Origin: Marinilabiliaceae bacterium
Lineage (GTDB): Bacteria; Bacteroidota; Bacteroidia; Bacteroidales; Marinilabiliaceae
Assembly (NCBI GenBank): GCA_027010905.1
Contig: JALVBA010000219.1
Span: 1 to 7,811 of the forward strand
Direction of reading: 5' to 3'
DNA: 7,811 bases
Shown: positions 1 through 6,213 of the stretch, one piece after another
Layout of the letters: every line of letters starts with the position of its first letter
How positions within the stretch are numbered: the first letter of the stretch is position 1
The notes under the pieces: generated by a model
Told to the model about the DNA's origin: nothing
The model's input: only the letters and a program-made list of their open reading frames with translations
The model's database searches: none
Made by a program: the position numbers and the translations under genes

Positions 1-90
1 GCCCTATTTATACCGTGTATGCAGAAGACAGTATCGTGGAACGATTATGAGGCGAAAGTAAAAGAGTATTTTATTGAGAAAAAACAATGA
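1..90 (+). CDS. C-terminal fragment of an unidentified protein (5' end outside window)
   Basis: An open frame runs from the first base to a TGA at 88-90 and gives 29 residues ending in EYFIEKKQ. The reading rests on the frame being open to the window edge and on its position directly upstream of the export gene on the same strand. Its composition (aromatic and Lys/Glu-rich, ending in a charged helix) would suit the tail of a glycosyltransferase or another polysaccharide-locus enzyme, but there is no diagnostic motif in this fragment and I do not assign a function. There are 89 nt between it and the next gene. Confidence 0.55.
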   Translation, partial: ALFIPCMQKTVSWNDYEAKVKEYFIEKKQ

Positions 91-96
91 TTAATC

Positions 97-128
97 TTTA
101 CATATTACAACAGAAAAGATTATTTTTG
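97..128 (+). promoter_or_regulatory. candidate Bacteroidetes-type promoter for the export/chain-length genes
   Basis: TATTTTTG at 121-128 matches the Bacteroidetes -7 consensus TAnnTTTG exactly. TTTA at 97-100 is one base off the -33 TTTG element, and the 20-nt gap between them is the usual spacing. Transcription would start near 135, giving a leader of about 45 nt before the ATG at 180. The site lies in the gap after the preceding gene, so it would be an internal or second promoter of the polysaccharide locus. AT-rich sequence makes chance matches possible. Confidence 0.45.
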
Positions 129-179
129 GACTTTAACAGTAATAGCTGTTTTAGAAGCTAAGATATTAAAAATAATTTT

Positions 180-980
180 ATGCGTAAATATATTTTCTTT
201 TCTGTTGTCAAAAACAGATTCTTCCTATTCCTGATTATAGCAGCATCATTTTCATCTTGTGTCCCTCAGCGTGAGACTGTCTACCTTCAGGATCACAGCG
301 ATAAAAAAGATTACGAAAACAGTTATGGCAGGTATAAGACTATAACAGATAAATATTTCCTGTTGCCTAACGATTATCTCTATATCCATGTAAGAACTCC
401 CGATCCTAAGCTTTCGGAATTTTTTAATCAAACCTCTACAACCGGAAACAACAATACCCAAAATCAAAAATTCTTCTACTACCTTATCGACGATAGTATG
501 AATATTGACTTCCCTTACGTAGGGTTAATCAACCTAGAGGGGTGTAATATTCAAATGGCTAAAAACCGTGTAAGAGAAGCATTGAAACCTTTTTTGAAAG
601 ATGCCGACTTAATTGTTAAACTTGCCTACAATACATTTACCGTTTTGGGAGAAGTAGGTAAGCCGGGAGTTATAAATATGGATAAGGAACAGATAACCAT
701 TTTTGAAGCTTTTGCAAAGGCCGGTGACATACAGTTTTTTGGCAAGAAAAAAAAGGTAAAACTGGTGAGGCAAACACCAAAAGGTGAAATAACATATATA
801 TTTGACCTTACTGATCAGAATATTGTAAATTCAGAATACTACTATATATACCCAAACGATCTGCTCTACGTAAGGTCTATGAAGGCTAAGATGTGGGGTA
901 TTGGAGAATCATTTTCTATAGGAATTATAACATCGGCTTTGGCACTTGCTTTAACAATATATACATTAGCCAACAAATAA
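180..980 (+). CDS. Wza-type polysaccharide export outer-membrane lipoprotein
   Basis: This 266-residue protein is a Wza/BexD/KpsD-family (OPX) exporter, the outer-membrane exit channel for capsule or exopolysaccharide. Residues 14-26 are a hydrophobic signal segment ending in the lipobox-like FSSC, so Cys27 is the expected lipidated residue. A polysaccharide export domain spans about 55-150 and opens with the typical LLPNDYLYI. An SLBB-type beta-grasp segment follows at about 152-235, with VLGEVGKPG at 155-163 and YPNDLLYV at 224-231. A hydrophobic helix at about 244-263 ends the protein and would fit the C-terminal membrane-crossing helix of this family. It is shorter than E. coli Wza (about 380 residues) because it has one SLBB domain instead of two, which is common in Bacteroidetes. 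The start at 180 gives an intact signal peptide; no clear Shine-Dalgarno precedes it. The Wzc-like partner begins 14 nt after its stop. Family assignment is strong; the polymer exported cannot be told. Confidence 0.9.
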   Translation: MRKYIFFSVVKNRFFLFLIIAASFSSCVPQRETVYLQDHSDKKDYENSYGRYKTITDKYFLLPNDYLYIHVRTPDPKLSEFFNQTSTTGNNNTQNQKFFYYLIDDSMNIDFPYVGLINLEGCNIQMAKNRVREALKPFLKDADLIVKLAYNTFTVLGEVGKPGVINMDKEQITIFEAFAKAGDIQFFGKKKKVKLVRQTPKGEITYIFDLTDQNIVNSEYYYIYPNDLLYVRSMKAKMWGIGESFSIGIITSALALALTIYTLANK

Positions 981-994
981 AACAGAGTAAGTTA

Positions 995-3415
995 ATGACA
1001 CCAGCAAACGGTTCACCCACAGGAAATCAATCCGGCCACGACTCTTCAGGCTTTATGTTTGATTTAGATTACAAAAAGCTCTTTTATGACCTGCTTAGGT
1101 TCTGGTGGTTATTCTTGATTACTGTTCCTTTGAGCCTGTTGGCAGTATGGACAGTTCACAGATATACCGTTCCCGTCTATCGGGCATCCATGTCTATATT
1201 GATGGAAGAGAGAGGAGAGAACACAAACCAGTCGGATATGATGCAAGGTTTTGGACTAACACCCGGAATGAGCAGTGTTGATAATCAGATTGCAATCCTT
1301 TCGTCGTGGGAGATAATAAACAGAACAATAAAGAGTCTCGATTTTGATTTGGGTTACTACATTCAGGGTAGGTTAAAAAGTACCGAATTGTACAACAGCT
1401 TTCCGTTTACTGTATATTTTGATTCTACTCATGTACAGCTGCTTAACACACCTCTGCATATCAAAGTTATTGATAAAAACAGTTATGAGCTCTCCTTCTC
1501 AAGCGAACAGACAGCCACATATATTTATAAAACAAAGCGTATAGGTGGTAATGTTAACCATCTTAATTTTAAAGAGATTTATAAGTTTGGAGAGATTGCA
1601 ACTTCCCAATGGTTTTCATTAGCAATATACTGCAATAAGTGCACACCTAATGATTTTGATTATTACATTCAATTTCACCATCCAAACAGTTTGGTGAGTG
1701 ACTATCGCTCACGCTTTGGTGCATTTAAGAAAGATGAAAATTCATCAATAGTCAATTTATACCTTACTGGTACGAACAGTGCAAAAAACGTCAGGTTTCT
1801 TAACAAGCTTGCCGAGATATTTATTGCATCAAACCTTGAAAAGAAAAATCAAATAGCCACAAACACTATTGATTTTATTGAGGGACAACTGGGTAAAATT
1901 GCCGATTCGTTGCGATATACCGGCTCAGAGCTTAGTCAGTTCAGAACGGAGAAAAGAATACAGAGCGTATCAAGTGAAGCAGAGTATCTGTTCAGTACAC
2001 TTAAATCATTGGAATTTGACCTTGCTGCTAAAGAGGTGTCAAAAAACTACTACCAATATTTAAAGAACTATTTTTCTGATGACGAAAACATAAAAGAGGT
2101 GATGGCACCGGCAATGTATCAGCTTGACAATCCTATCCTGTCAGACCTAATAAGTCAGATTATCGAGATTAATGCAGAGAGACTCTCTTCGAGAGAGACC
2201 TATGTGGAGGCTTTAAACCCGGAGAATATTGAGCTTGAGAAGAGGCTTGACATAACAAGAAAGACTCTAATAAAGGCTATCGACAGTCAGATGAAGATTA
2301 TGAAAGAGGGTGTTGAACGTTTGAACAAACAGAAAAGAAGTATTGAAGACGAATTACTCAAACTACCTGAAACTGAGAGACAAATGCTGGGTATTGAGCG
2401 TAAGTTTGAATTGAACAATGAAGTGTATACCTTTTTGTTAAGAAAGCTTTCAGAATCACAAATTCAGAAAGCATCAAACACTCCCGACCATCAGGTCTTA
2501 GAGGCTGCCCGCTCGGTGGGAGTTGTATTGCCCAACAAATCGGCAAACCGTAAAAAAGCTCTGTTAATCGGATTTATCCTGCCTCTGGTATTTATTGTTG
2601 TTCGTCAATTGTTAAACAATAAAATTACCAGTCAGGAGGATATTGAGAGGATATCACCTCTTCCGCTGTTGGGACATATACTTCATAATAAGAAACCGGA
2701 AACAAACGTTATAGCATCCCATCCAAAATCAGTGATTACAGAAACATTCCGCAGGATTCGTTCAAGAATTGAGTTTATTAATCAGGGAGTAGAATCCCCA
2801 ATAATTGCCGTTACCTCCTCCATGCCTGGAGAGGGCAAGACATTTTGTGCATTAAATATGGCGTCTGTTTTTGCTCTTGCGGATAAGAAAACCCTGCTTG
2901 TTGGTTTCGACATGAGAAAACCAGGGCTGAATAGTGTTTTGGGATTTAAGAAAGATGATATTGGCATATCAAATTATCTCGTAGGAAAAGTCTCTCTTGA
3001 CGATATTATAGTTTCAGGTGAGATGGATAATCTTGATGTTATCGGCTCTGGAGTAATTCCTCCAAATCCTTCTGAACTTATCGGATCTGATAAGATGGGT
3101 GAGTTGGTAACTGAGATAAAAAAGAGGTATGATATTATAATTTTTGATACTCCTCCAATGGGAATAGTTGCAGACCCATACCTGATTGCAAGGCATACCG
3201 ATTCAATAATTTTCCTTGCTCGCCAGAATTACACTATAAAAGAGGTACTTGCTCACACTCTACGAAATATTGAAGAGGAGGGGATTACAAAAGTAGGCTT
3301 ACTGCTTAACGATGTAGAAATAAAGAAATCAGGTTATGGTTACAGGTATGGCTACGGTTATGGTTATGGCTACGGATATGGTTATGGCTACGGTCAGGGG
3401 TACTACGAGGAGTAG
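995..3415 (+). CDS. Wzc-type chain-length determinant / tyrosine autokinase
   Basis: This 806-residue inner-membrane protein sets polymer length and couples synthesis to export through cycles of Tyr autophosphorylation. A Wzz domain begins at about 22, with a membrane helix at 37-54 just before the RYTVPVYRA segment. A large periplasmic part follows, with predicted coiled coil at about 285-350 and 385-460, and a GNVR-type segment at about 455-490. The second helix is at 521-540. The cytoplasmic BY-kinase domain has Walker A SSMPGEGKT (608-616, Lys615), Walker A' LLVGFDMRKP (634-643) and Walker B IIIFDTPP (714-721, Asp718). The tail holds 12 tyrosines between 781 and 804 as Tyr-Gly repeats, the expected phospho-acceptor cluster. 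In Walker A' the first Asp of the usual DxD is Gly637. I chose the ATG at 995 because it follows the upstream stop by 14 nt and gives a normal N terminus; the in-frame ATG at 893 would overlap wza by 88 nt and add 34 unrelated residues. It converges on the S24 repressor gene. Confidence 0.93.
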   Translation: MTPANGSPTGNQSGHDSSGFMFDLDYKKLFYDLLRFWWLFLITVPLSLLAVWTVHRYTVPVYRASMSILMEERGENTNQSDMMQGFGLTPGMSSVDNQIAILSSWEIINRTIKSLDFDLGYYIQGRLKSTELYNSFPFTVYFDSTHVQLLNTPLHIKVIDKNSYELSFSSEQTATYIYKTKRIGGNVNHLNFKEIYKFGEIATSQWFSLAIYCNKCTPNDFDYYIQFHHPNSLVSDYRSRFGAFKKDENSSIVNLYLTGTNSAKNVRFLNKLAEIFIASNLEKKNQIATNTIDFIEGQLGKIADSLRYTGSELSQFRTEKRIQSVSSEAEYLFSTLKSLEFDLAAKEVSKNYYQYLKNYFSDDENIKEVMAPAMYQLDNPILSDLISQIIEINAERLSSRETYVEALNPENIELEKRLDITRKTLIKAIDSQMKIMKEGVERLNKQKRSIEDELLKLPETERQMLGIERKFELNNEVYTFLLRKLSESQIQKASNTPDHQVLEAARSVGVVLPNKSANRKKALLIGFILPLVFIVVRQLLNNKITSQEDIERISPLPLLGHILHNKKPETNVIASHPKSVITETFRRIRSRIEFINQGVESPIIAVTSSMPGEGKTFCALNMASVFALADKKTLLVGFDMRKPGLNSVLGFKKDDIGISNYLVGKVSLDDIIVSGEMDNLDVIGSGVIPPNPSELIGSDKMGELVTEIKKRYDIIIFDTPPMGIVADPYLIARHTDSIIFLARQNYTIKEVLAHTLRNIEEEGITKVGLLLNDVEIKKSGYGYRYGYGYGYGYGYGYGYGQGYYEE
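3332..3394 (+). repeat. in-frame 6-nt codon repeat encoding the Tyr-Gly tail
   Basis: These bases are Tyr codons (TAT or TAC) alternating with Gly codons (GGT, GGC or GGA), broken once by an AGG Arg codon at residue 784. From residue 785 to 800 there are eight consecutive Tyr-Gly units. Both codons vary at the third base along the tract, so it is not a pure DNA microsatellite. That suggests the peptide repeat, rather than the DNA repeat, is under selection, although the 6-nt period could still allow in-frame gain or loss of units. Confidence 0.85.
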
Positions 3416-3422
3416 TGATGAA

Positions 3423-3528
3423 AATAGGGGCACTCGATACTGGATGCTGGATACTAGGTAAAAGCTCTGTGATTCTCTGTGTAACAAGAGATAAGAAACT
3501 TTCAAACTCGAAACTGCTGACCCCTATT
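3423..3528. repeat. mosaic of short degenerate extragenic repeats between convergent genes
   Basis: The 149-nt spacer between wzc and the repressor gene has no credible coding frame but is strongly patterned. Three tandem 7-mers (GATACTG, GATGCTG, GATACTA) lie at 3436-3456. Two 10-mers beginning CTCTGTG lie at 3465-3484. Three AAACT-centred units at 7-8 nt pitch (GAAACTT, TCAAACT, CGAAACT) lie at 3495-3515. A perfect 8-bp inverted repeat, AATAGGGG at 3423-3430 and CCCCTATT at 3521-3528, encloses all three. I see no hairpin with a T-run, so no intrinsic terminator is called for either gene. From memory, similar GGATRCT, CTCTGTG and GAAACT tracts recur between genes in Bacteroidetes genomes; that recollection is not checked here. 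Confidence 0.6.
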
Positions 3529-3564
3529 ACTCAAGATAGAGGTAAATGACAGATAAACTGAATA

Positions 3565-4368
3565 CTATCCTTTTCTCAATTGCTCCTTTATACTTTTCAC
3601 ATCATTCTTAAGCTCAAACAGCCCTCTGGCAATATTTTGCATATCGGTAGTACTATCGGGCATATCACCACTAATGTAATGGACAAAACGCCATACCTCA
3701 CGAATATTTTCAGCAGCAACAGAGTAAGAGTCAAAAAGAGGATTTAGTGAGTGCAGCTTCAACTTTTGCTCTTGTTCTAAGCAGTTTTCCACTATCTTAA
3801 AAATCACCCCATCATCCAATGTTACAATAACGCAAGCATCACCTATTTTTACCTGCGACCAGTCCTGAAGATACTCTCCGGTAACCCATGCCCCGTCAGG
3901 TACAGGCAACATTGAATCACCAGAAATTTGAAAGGTACGGTACTTCTTCTCTTTCGACAAAAAGGGCAATTGAAAAACAGGTAGTTCATTTATATACTCA
4001 GTATCGGCATAACCAGAAGTATAACCGGCCTTTGCCTTCTCCCCCACCAACTCTATATTTTCATTATTATCGGCATCTACAGTGGAGACAAGTACACGCA
4101 GCCCCTTTCCCTTAATAAATACATCGAAGCCACTCTCCAGCTGCCGTATCTGACTCTCCGGCAACGACTGCAAATCAACCTTCAATAGTGTATCTATGGC
4201 AACATTAAAATATTCAGACAAGGCCATCAACACCTCCATGTTTGGCTGTGCAACCCTATTCTCGTAACCACTAAGCGTAGAGCGTTTGGCATTAAGCGAA
4301 TGAGCTACGTCATCCTGAGTACGCTTACGCCGCTTACGTAAAAATTTTATATTTTCTGCAAAGTACAT
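3565..4368 (-). CDS. LexA-like XRE/S24 self-cleaving transcriptional repressor
   Basis: This 267-residue protein joins an N-terminal XRE/HTH_3 DNA-binding domain (about 6-62; helix-turn-helix around 17-37, with SGYENRVAQPN at 33-43) to a C-terminal S24 serine-lysine autoprotease. The catalytic Ser is in SGDSMLP (Ser152) and the general-base Lys in IFKIVE (Lys191). Their 39-residue spacing is close to the 37 of LexA and UmuD. An Ala114-Gly115 pair in KAKAGY, 37 residues before the Ser, fits the scissile bond. The family represses genes until activated RecA triggers self-cleavage. Residues about 235-267 form a charged, probably coiled-coil extension after the protease fold. The gene is divergent from dinB across 192 nt, and a dyad operator candidate lies in its promoter, so autoregulation and control of dinB are likely but inferred. 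It is too long and has the wrong DNA-binding domain (XRE, not winged helix) to be canonical LexA. A phage-type CI repressor is the alternative, but no phage genes are nearby. Confidence 0.9.
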   Translation of the reverse strand: MYFAENIKFLRKRRKRTQDDVAHSLNAKRSTLSGYENRVAQPNMEVLMALSEYFNVAIDTLLKVDLQSLPESQIRQLESGFDVFIKGKGLRVLVSTVDADNNENIELVGEKAKAGYTSGYADTEYINELPVFQLPFLSKEKKYRTFQISGDSMLPVPDGAWVTGEYLQDWSQVKIGDACVIVTLDDGVIFKIVENCLEQEQKLKLHSLNPLFDSYSVAAENIREVWRFVHYISGDMPDSTTDMQNIARGLFELKNDVKSIKEQLRKG

Positions 4369-4371
4369 AAC

Positions 4372-4401
4372 AAGAGCCCCCTCTTATCCCCCTAAGGGGG
4401 A
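4372..4401 (-). promoter_or_regulatory. two adjacent G/C hairpins in the repressor gene leader
   Basis: Just upstream of the repressor ATG are two abutting inverted repeats. The start-distal one, 4387-4401, is a perfect odd palindrome (TCCCCCT, A, AGGGGGA on the + strand). The start-proximal one, 4372-4385, has arms AAGAG and CTCTT around a CCCC loop and ends 3 nt from the start codon. In the minus-strand mRNA the five Cs of the first hairpin could pair with either its own five Gs or those of the second, so the structures could be mutually exclusive. The second hairpin encloses AAGAGGGGG, the only Shine-Dalgarno-like stretch near the start. It may be a translational control element or simply an inserted extragenic palindrome. 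Confidence 0.5.
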
Positions 4402-4430
4402 AAATAATTAATCACTTTCTTTCAAACAAT

Positions 4431-4438
4431 CAAACTTA
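4431..4438 (-). promoter_or_regulatory. candidate -7 promoter element of the S24 repressor gene
   Basis: On the minus strand these bases read TAAGTTTG, an exact match to the Bacteroidetes -7 consensus TAnnTTTG. No TTTG is seen at the expected -33 distance (about 4458-4462); that place is occupied by the centre of the TATAAT dyad. Transcription would begin near 4424, giving a leader of about 55 nt that carries both G/C hairpins. Confidence 0.45.
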
Positions 4439-4445
4439 TGACTAT

Positions 4446-4471
4446 ATTATAATCGCTATAATGATTATAAT
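4446..4471. promoter_or_regulatory. candidate operator: perfect 9-8-9 dyad and triple TATAAT repeat
   Basis: ATTATAATC at 4446-4454 and GATTATAAT at 4463-4471 are perfect inverted repeats around an 8-nt spacer. The same 26 bp contain TATAAT three times, at 4448, 4457 and 4466, an exact 9-nt pitch. The site lies between the divergent repressor and dinB genes, 90 nt before the dinB ATG, and covers the expected -33 region of the repressor promoter. It is the best candidate for the binding site of the dimeric XRE/S24 protein. A weaker imperfect match in the same spacer is CAATA/TATTG (4486-4490 and 4499-4503), also with 8 nt between its arms. AT-rich sequence raises the chance background, but a perfect 9-bp arm plus fixed-pitch hexamers is more than composition readily gives. 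Confidence 0.55.
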
Positions 4472-4560
4472 TTAAGCAAAGATAGCAATAATAATTGATA
4501 TTGTAAGGTCGTGCGGCTCAACGTAAGGACAACACATGCGTTATCTCAATAATATAACCA

Positions 4561-5703
4561 ATGACAAAAACTATTATCCACCTTGATCTCGACACCTTCT
4601 TTGTGTCGGTAGAACGGCTGCAAAACTCACGGCTTAACAACAAGCCTGTGATTATAGGCGGTATGTCGGATCGAGGGGTTGTATCGAGTTGTAGCTACGA
4701 AGCCCGCCGATACGGTATACACTCGGCAATGCCAATGCGAATGGCTAAACAGTTGTGTAAAGATGCTACCTTTATTCGTGGCGACATGGAGGCATATTCA
4801 AAATACTCCGACATTGTAACATCTATTATTGCAGAGAGGGCACCCCTGTATGAGAAAGCATCCATAGACGAACACTATCTCGACCTTACAGGAATGGACC
4901 GTTTTTTTGGCTGCATGAAGTGGAGTCATGAGTTGCGGCAACGAATAATAGAGGAGAGCGGACTGCCAATCTCCTTCGGTCTATCAGTAAACAAAACAAT
5001 ATCTAAAATCGCAACCGGAGAGGCAAAACCAAACGGAGAGCTACAGATTAATGCTCCCGCTGTACAACCGTTTTTAAACCCTCTTTCGATACGAAAAATA
5101 CCGGGACTGGGACAAAAGAGCTACAATCTGCTTCGTTCGATGGGTGTTGAGAAAATAGAGACACTTAAGGATATCCCCCCTTTTATGATGCAAAAAGTGT
5201 TAGGCAAAAACGGTATTACGCTGTGGAGAAAGGCCAATGGTAAGGATAACACCCCGGTAATTCAGTATTTCGAGCGCAAATCAATCAGTACCGAACGTAC
5301 ATTTGACCGGGACACTGCCGATATGCGCTATCTTGAAGAGCTGATAGTACACATGGTTGAGAAGCTTGCTTTCGACCTGCGTAAACAACAAAAGCTTACA
5401 GCATCCATCACAATAAAAATCAAATACTCCAACTTCGATACTCACACCATGCAGAAACGCATCCCCTACACATCGTTCGACCATGTACTTATAGATATCG
5501 GAAAAGAGCTACTCAACCGACTCTACACCCGCCGCATGATGATTCGACTGATAGGGGTAAAACTCAGCCACCTGATAACCGGTGCGCAACAACTGAATCT
5601 GTTTGAGGATACCCCCGAGCAGGTAAACCTATACCTCGCCATGGACAGGGTACGAAAACGCTTTGGAAGTCATGCAATTAGAAGGGCTGCGGGAATGGAG
5701 TAG
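4561..5703 (+). CDS. dinB: DNA polymerase IV (Y-family translesion polymerase)
   Basis: This 380-residue Y-family polymerase copies past damaged bases with low fidelity. The palm begins with IHLDLDTFFVSVE, giving metal ligand Asp9 and steric gate Phe14 (E. coli Asp8 and Phe13). SIDEHYLDLTG at 101-111 supplies Asp103-Glu104. YEARRYGI at 46-53 is the usual finger-domain motif. KIPGLGQKS at 179-187 is the helix-hairpin-helix of the thumb, and the little-finger domain covers about 235-340. QLNLF at 344-348 matches the beta-clamp binding motif. About 32 residues follow it, including MDRVRKRFG (361-369), an extension I believe is common in Bacteroidetes and Firmicutes homologues; E. coli DinB is 351 residues and ends at its clamp motif. 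The ATG at 4561 aligns with the family start, although the preceding sequence has no clear ribosome site. It is divergent from the S24 repressor, which suggests damage-inducible control. It converges on the PsiE-like gene across 81 nt with no intrinsic terminator, only a weak AT-only palindrome (5723-5737). Confidence 0.95.
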   Translation: MTKTIIHLDLDTFFVSVERLQNSRLNNKPVIIGGMSDRGVVSSCSYEARRYGIHSAMPMRMAKQLCKDATFIRGDMEAYSKYSDIVTSIIAERAPLYEKASIDEHYLDLTGMDRFFGCMKWSHELRQRIIEESGLPISFGLSVNKTISKIATGEAKPNGELQINAPAVQPFLNPLSIRKIPGLGQKSYNLLRSMGVEKIETLKDIPPFMMQKVLGKNGITLWRKANGKDNTPVIQYFERKSISTERTFDRDTADMRYLEELIVHMVEKLAFDLRKQQKLTASITIKIKYSNFDTHTMQKRIPYTSFDHVLIDIGKELLNRLYTRRMMIRLIGVKLSHLITGAQQLNLFEDTPEQVNLYLAMDRVRKRFGSHAIRRAAGME

Positions 5704-5784
5704 AACACTGTCGGAAAATCAATAATATATAATATTACTGAAAGGTTCGAGAAAAGCAGAAAGCACTTTGTTGCCCGGAGACCC

Positions 5785-6204
5785 CTACTTATCAACTTTA
5801 TTCTGTGAAGTTTTTATAAGGTAATATCCTCCGGTAATGGTTCCTATTAATACTGCGACACCTATTATGCTCAGAGGCTCCATGGATGAATAGTCTAATA
5901 ATATTACTTTTCTGGAAACGGCAATAAGCGCCACTAGTAGAATCAACTCTGCATGAAAAACGTTCTCCTTAAAAAACAACTTCATGGTTTCAAACAACTC
6001 AAACCCAATAAGCACGTTAAAGAACAATCCAAAAATCTCAAACAGGTCATTCAGTCCAAGCATGGCCTTTCCCTCCTGAGGCTCAAAAATACGAACAAAT
6101 AGCATATAGGTAAGTTCAATGGTTGATACAATAACAACAATACCCATTAGTACCGTAAGGATAATAATAATACCTCTCTCAAAATTTGCTATAATCTTTT
6201 TCAT
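5785..6204 (-). CDS. small four-helix membrane protein, PsiE-like
   Basis: This 139-residue protein is almost entirely hydrophobic, with likely membrane helices at about 11-36, 53-74, 84-103 and 111-131, a positively charged N terminus and a short polar C-terminal tail. The layout, length and NDLFEIFGLFFNVLIGFELFETM segment (52-74) resemble the phosphate-starvation-inducible PsiE family, whose biochemical role is not known. The start codon lies 9 nt beyond the tilS stop on the same strand, so the two are probably co-transcribed; nothing in the sequence links it to tRNA modification. I see no Pho-box-like repeat because it has no promoter region of its own. Family assignment is by overall resemblance and could be wrong; another small DUF membrane protein is the alternative. 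Confidence 0.7.
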   Translation of the reverse strand: MKKIIANFERGIIIILTVLMGIVVIVSTIELTYMLFVRIFEPQEGKAMLGLNDLFEIFGLFFNVLIGFELFETMKLFFKENVFHAELILLVALIAVSRKVILLDYSSMEPLSIIGVAVLIGTITGGYYLIKTSQNKVDK

Positions 6205-6213
6205 ATTCTAAAG

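Noticed and set aside
893..994. N-terminal extension of the Wzc-like protein from the ATG at 893
   Set aside because: It overlaps the export gene by 88 nt in another frame and adds 34 residues with no Wzz character; the ATG at 995 follows the upstream stop and gives a normal family N terminus.
3888..4115. 75-codon open frame on the + strand
   Set aside because: It is antisense to the S24 protease domain, with low-complexity Pro/His-rich translation; a shadow frame.
3565..4368. Prophage CI repressor marking an integrated phage
   Set aside because: No other phage gene, integrase or attachment duplication is visible, and the neighbours are dinB and a capsule locus.
5723..5737. AT-only palindrome between dinB and the PsiE-like gene as a terminator
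   Set aside because: The stem is six A/T pairs with no following T-run, which is too weak to call.
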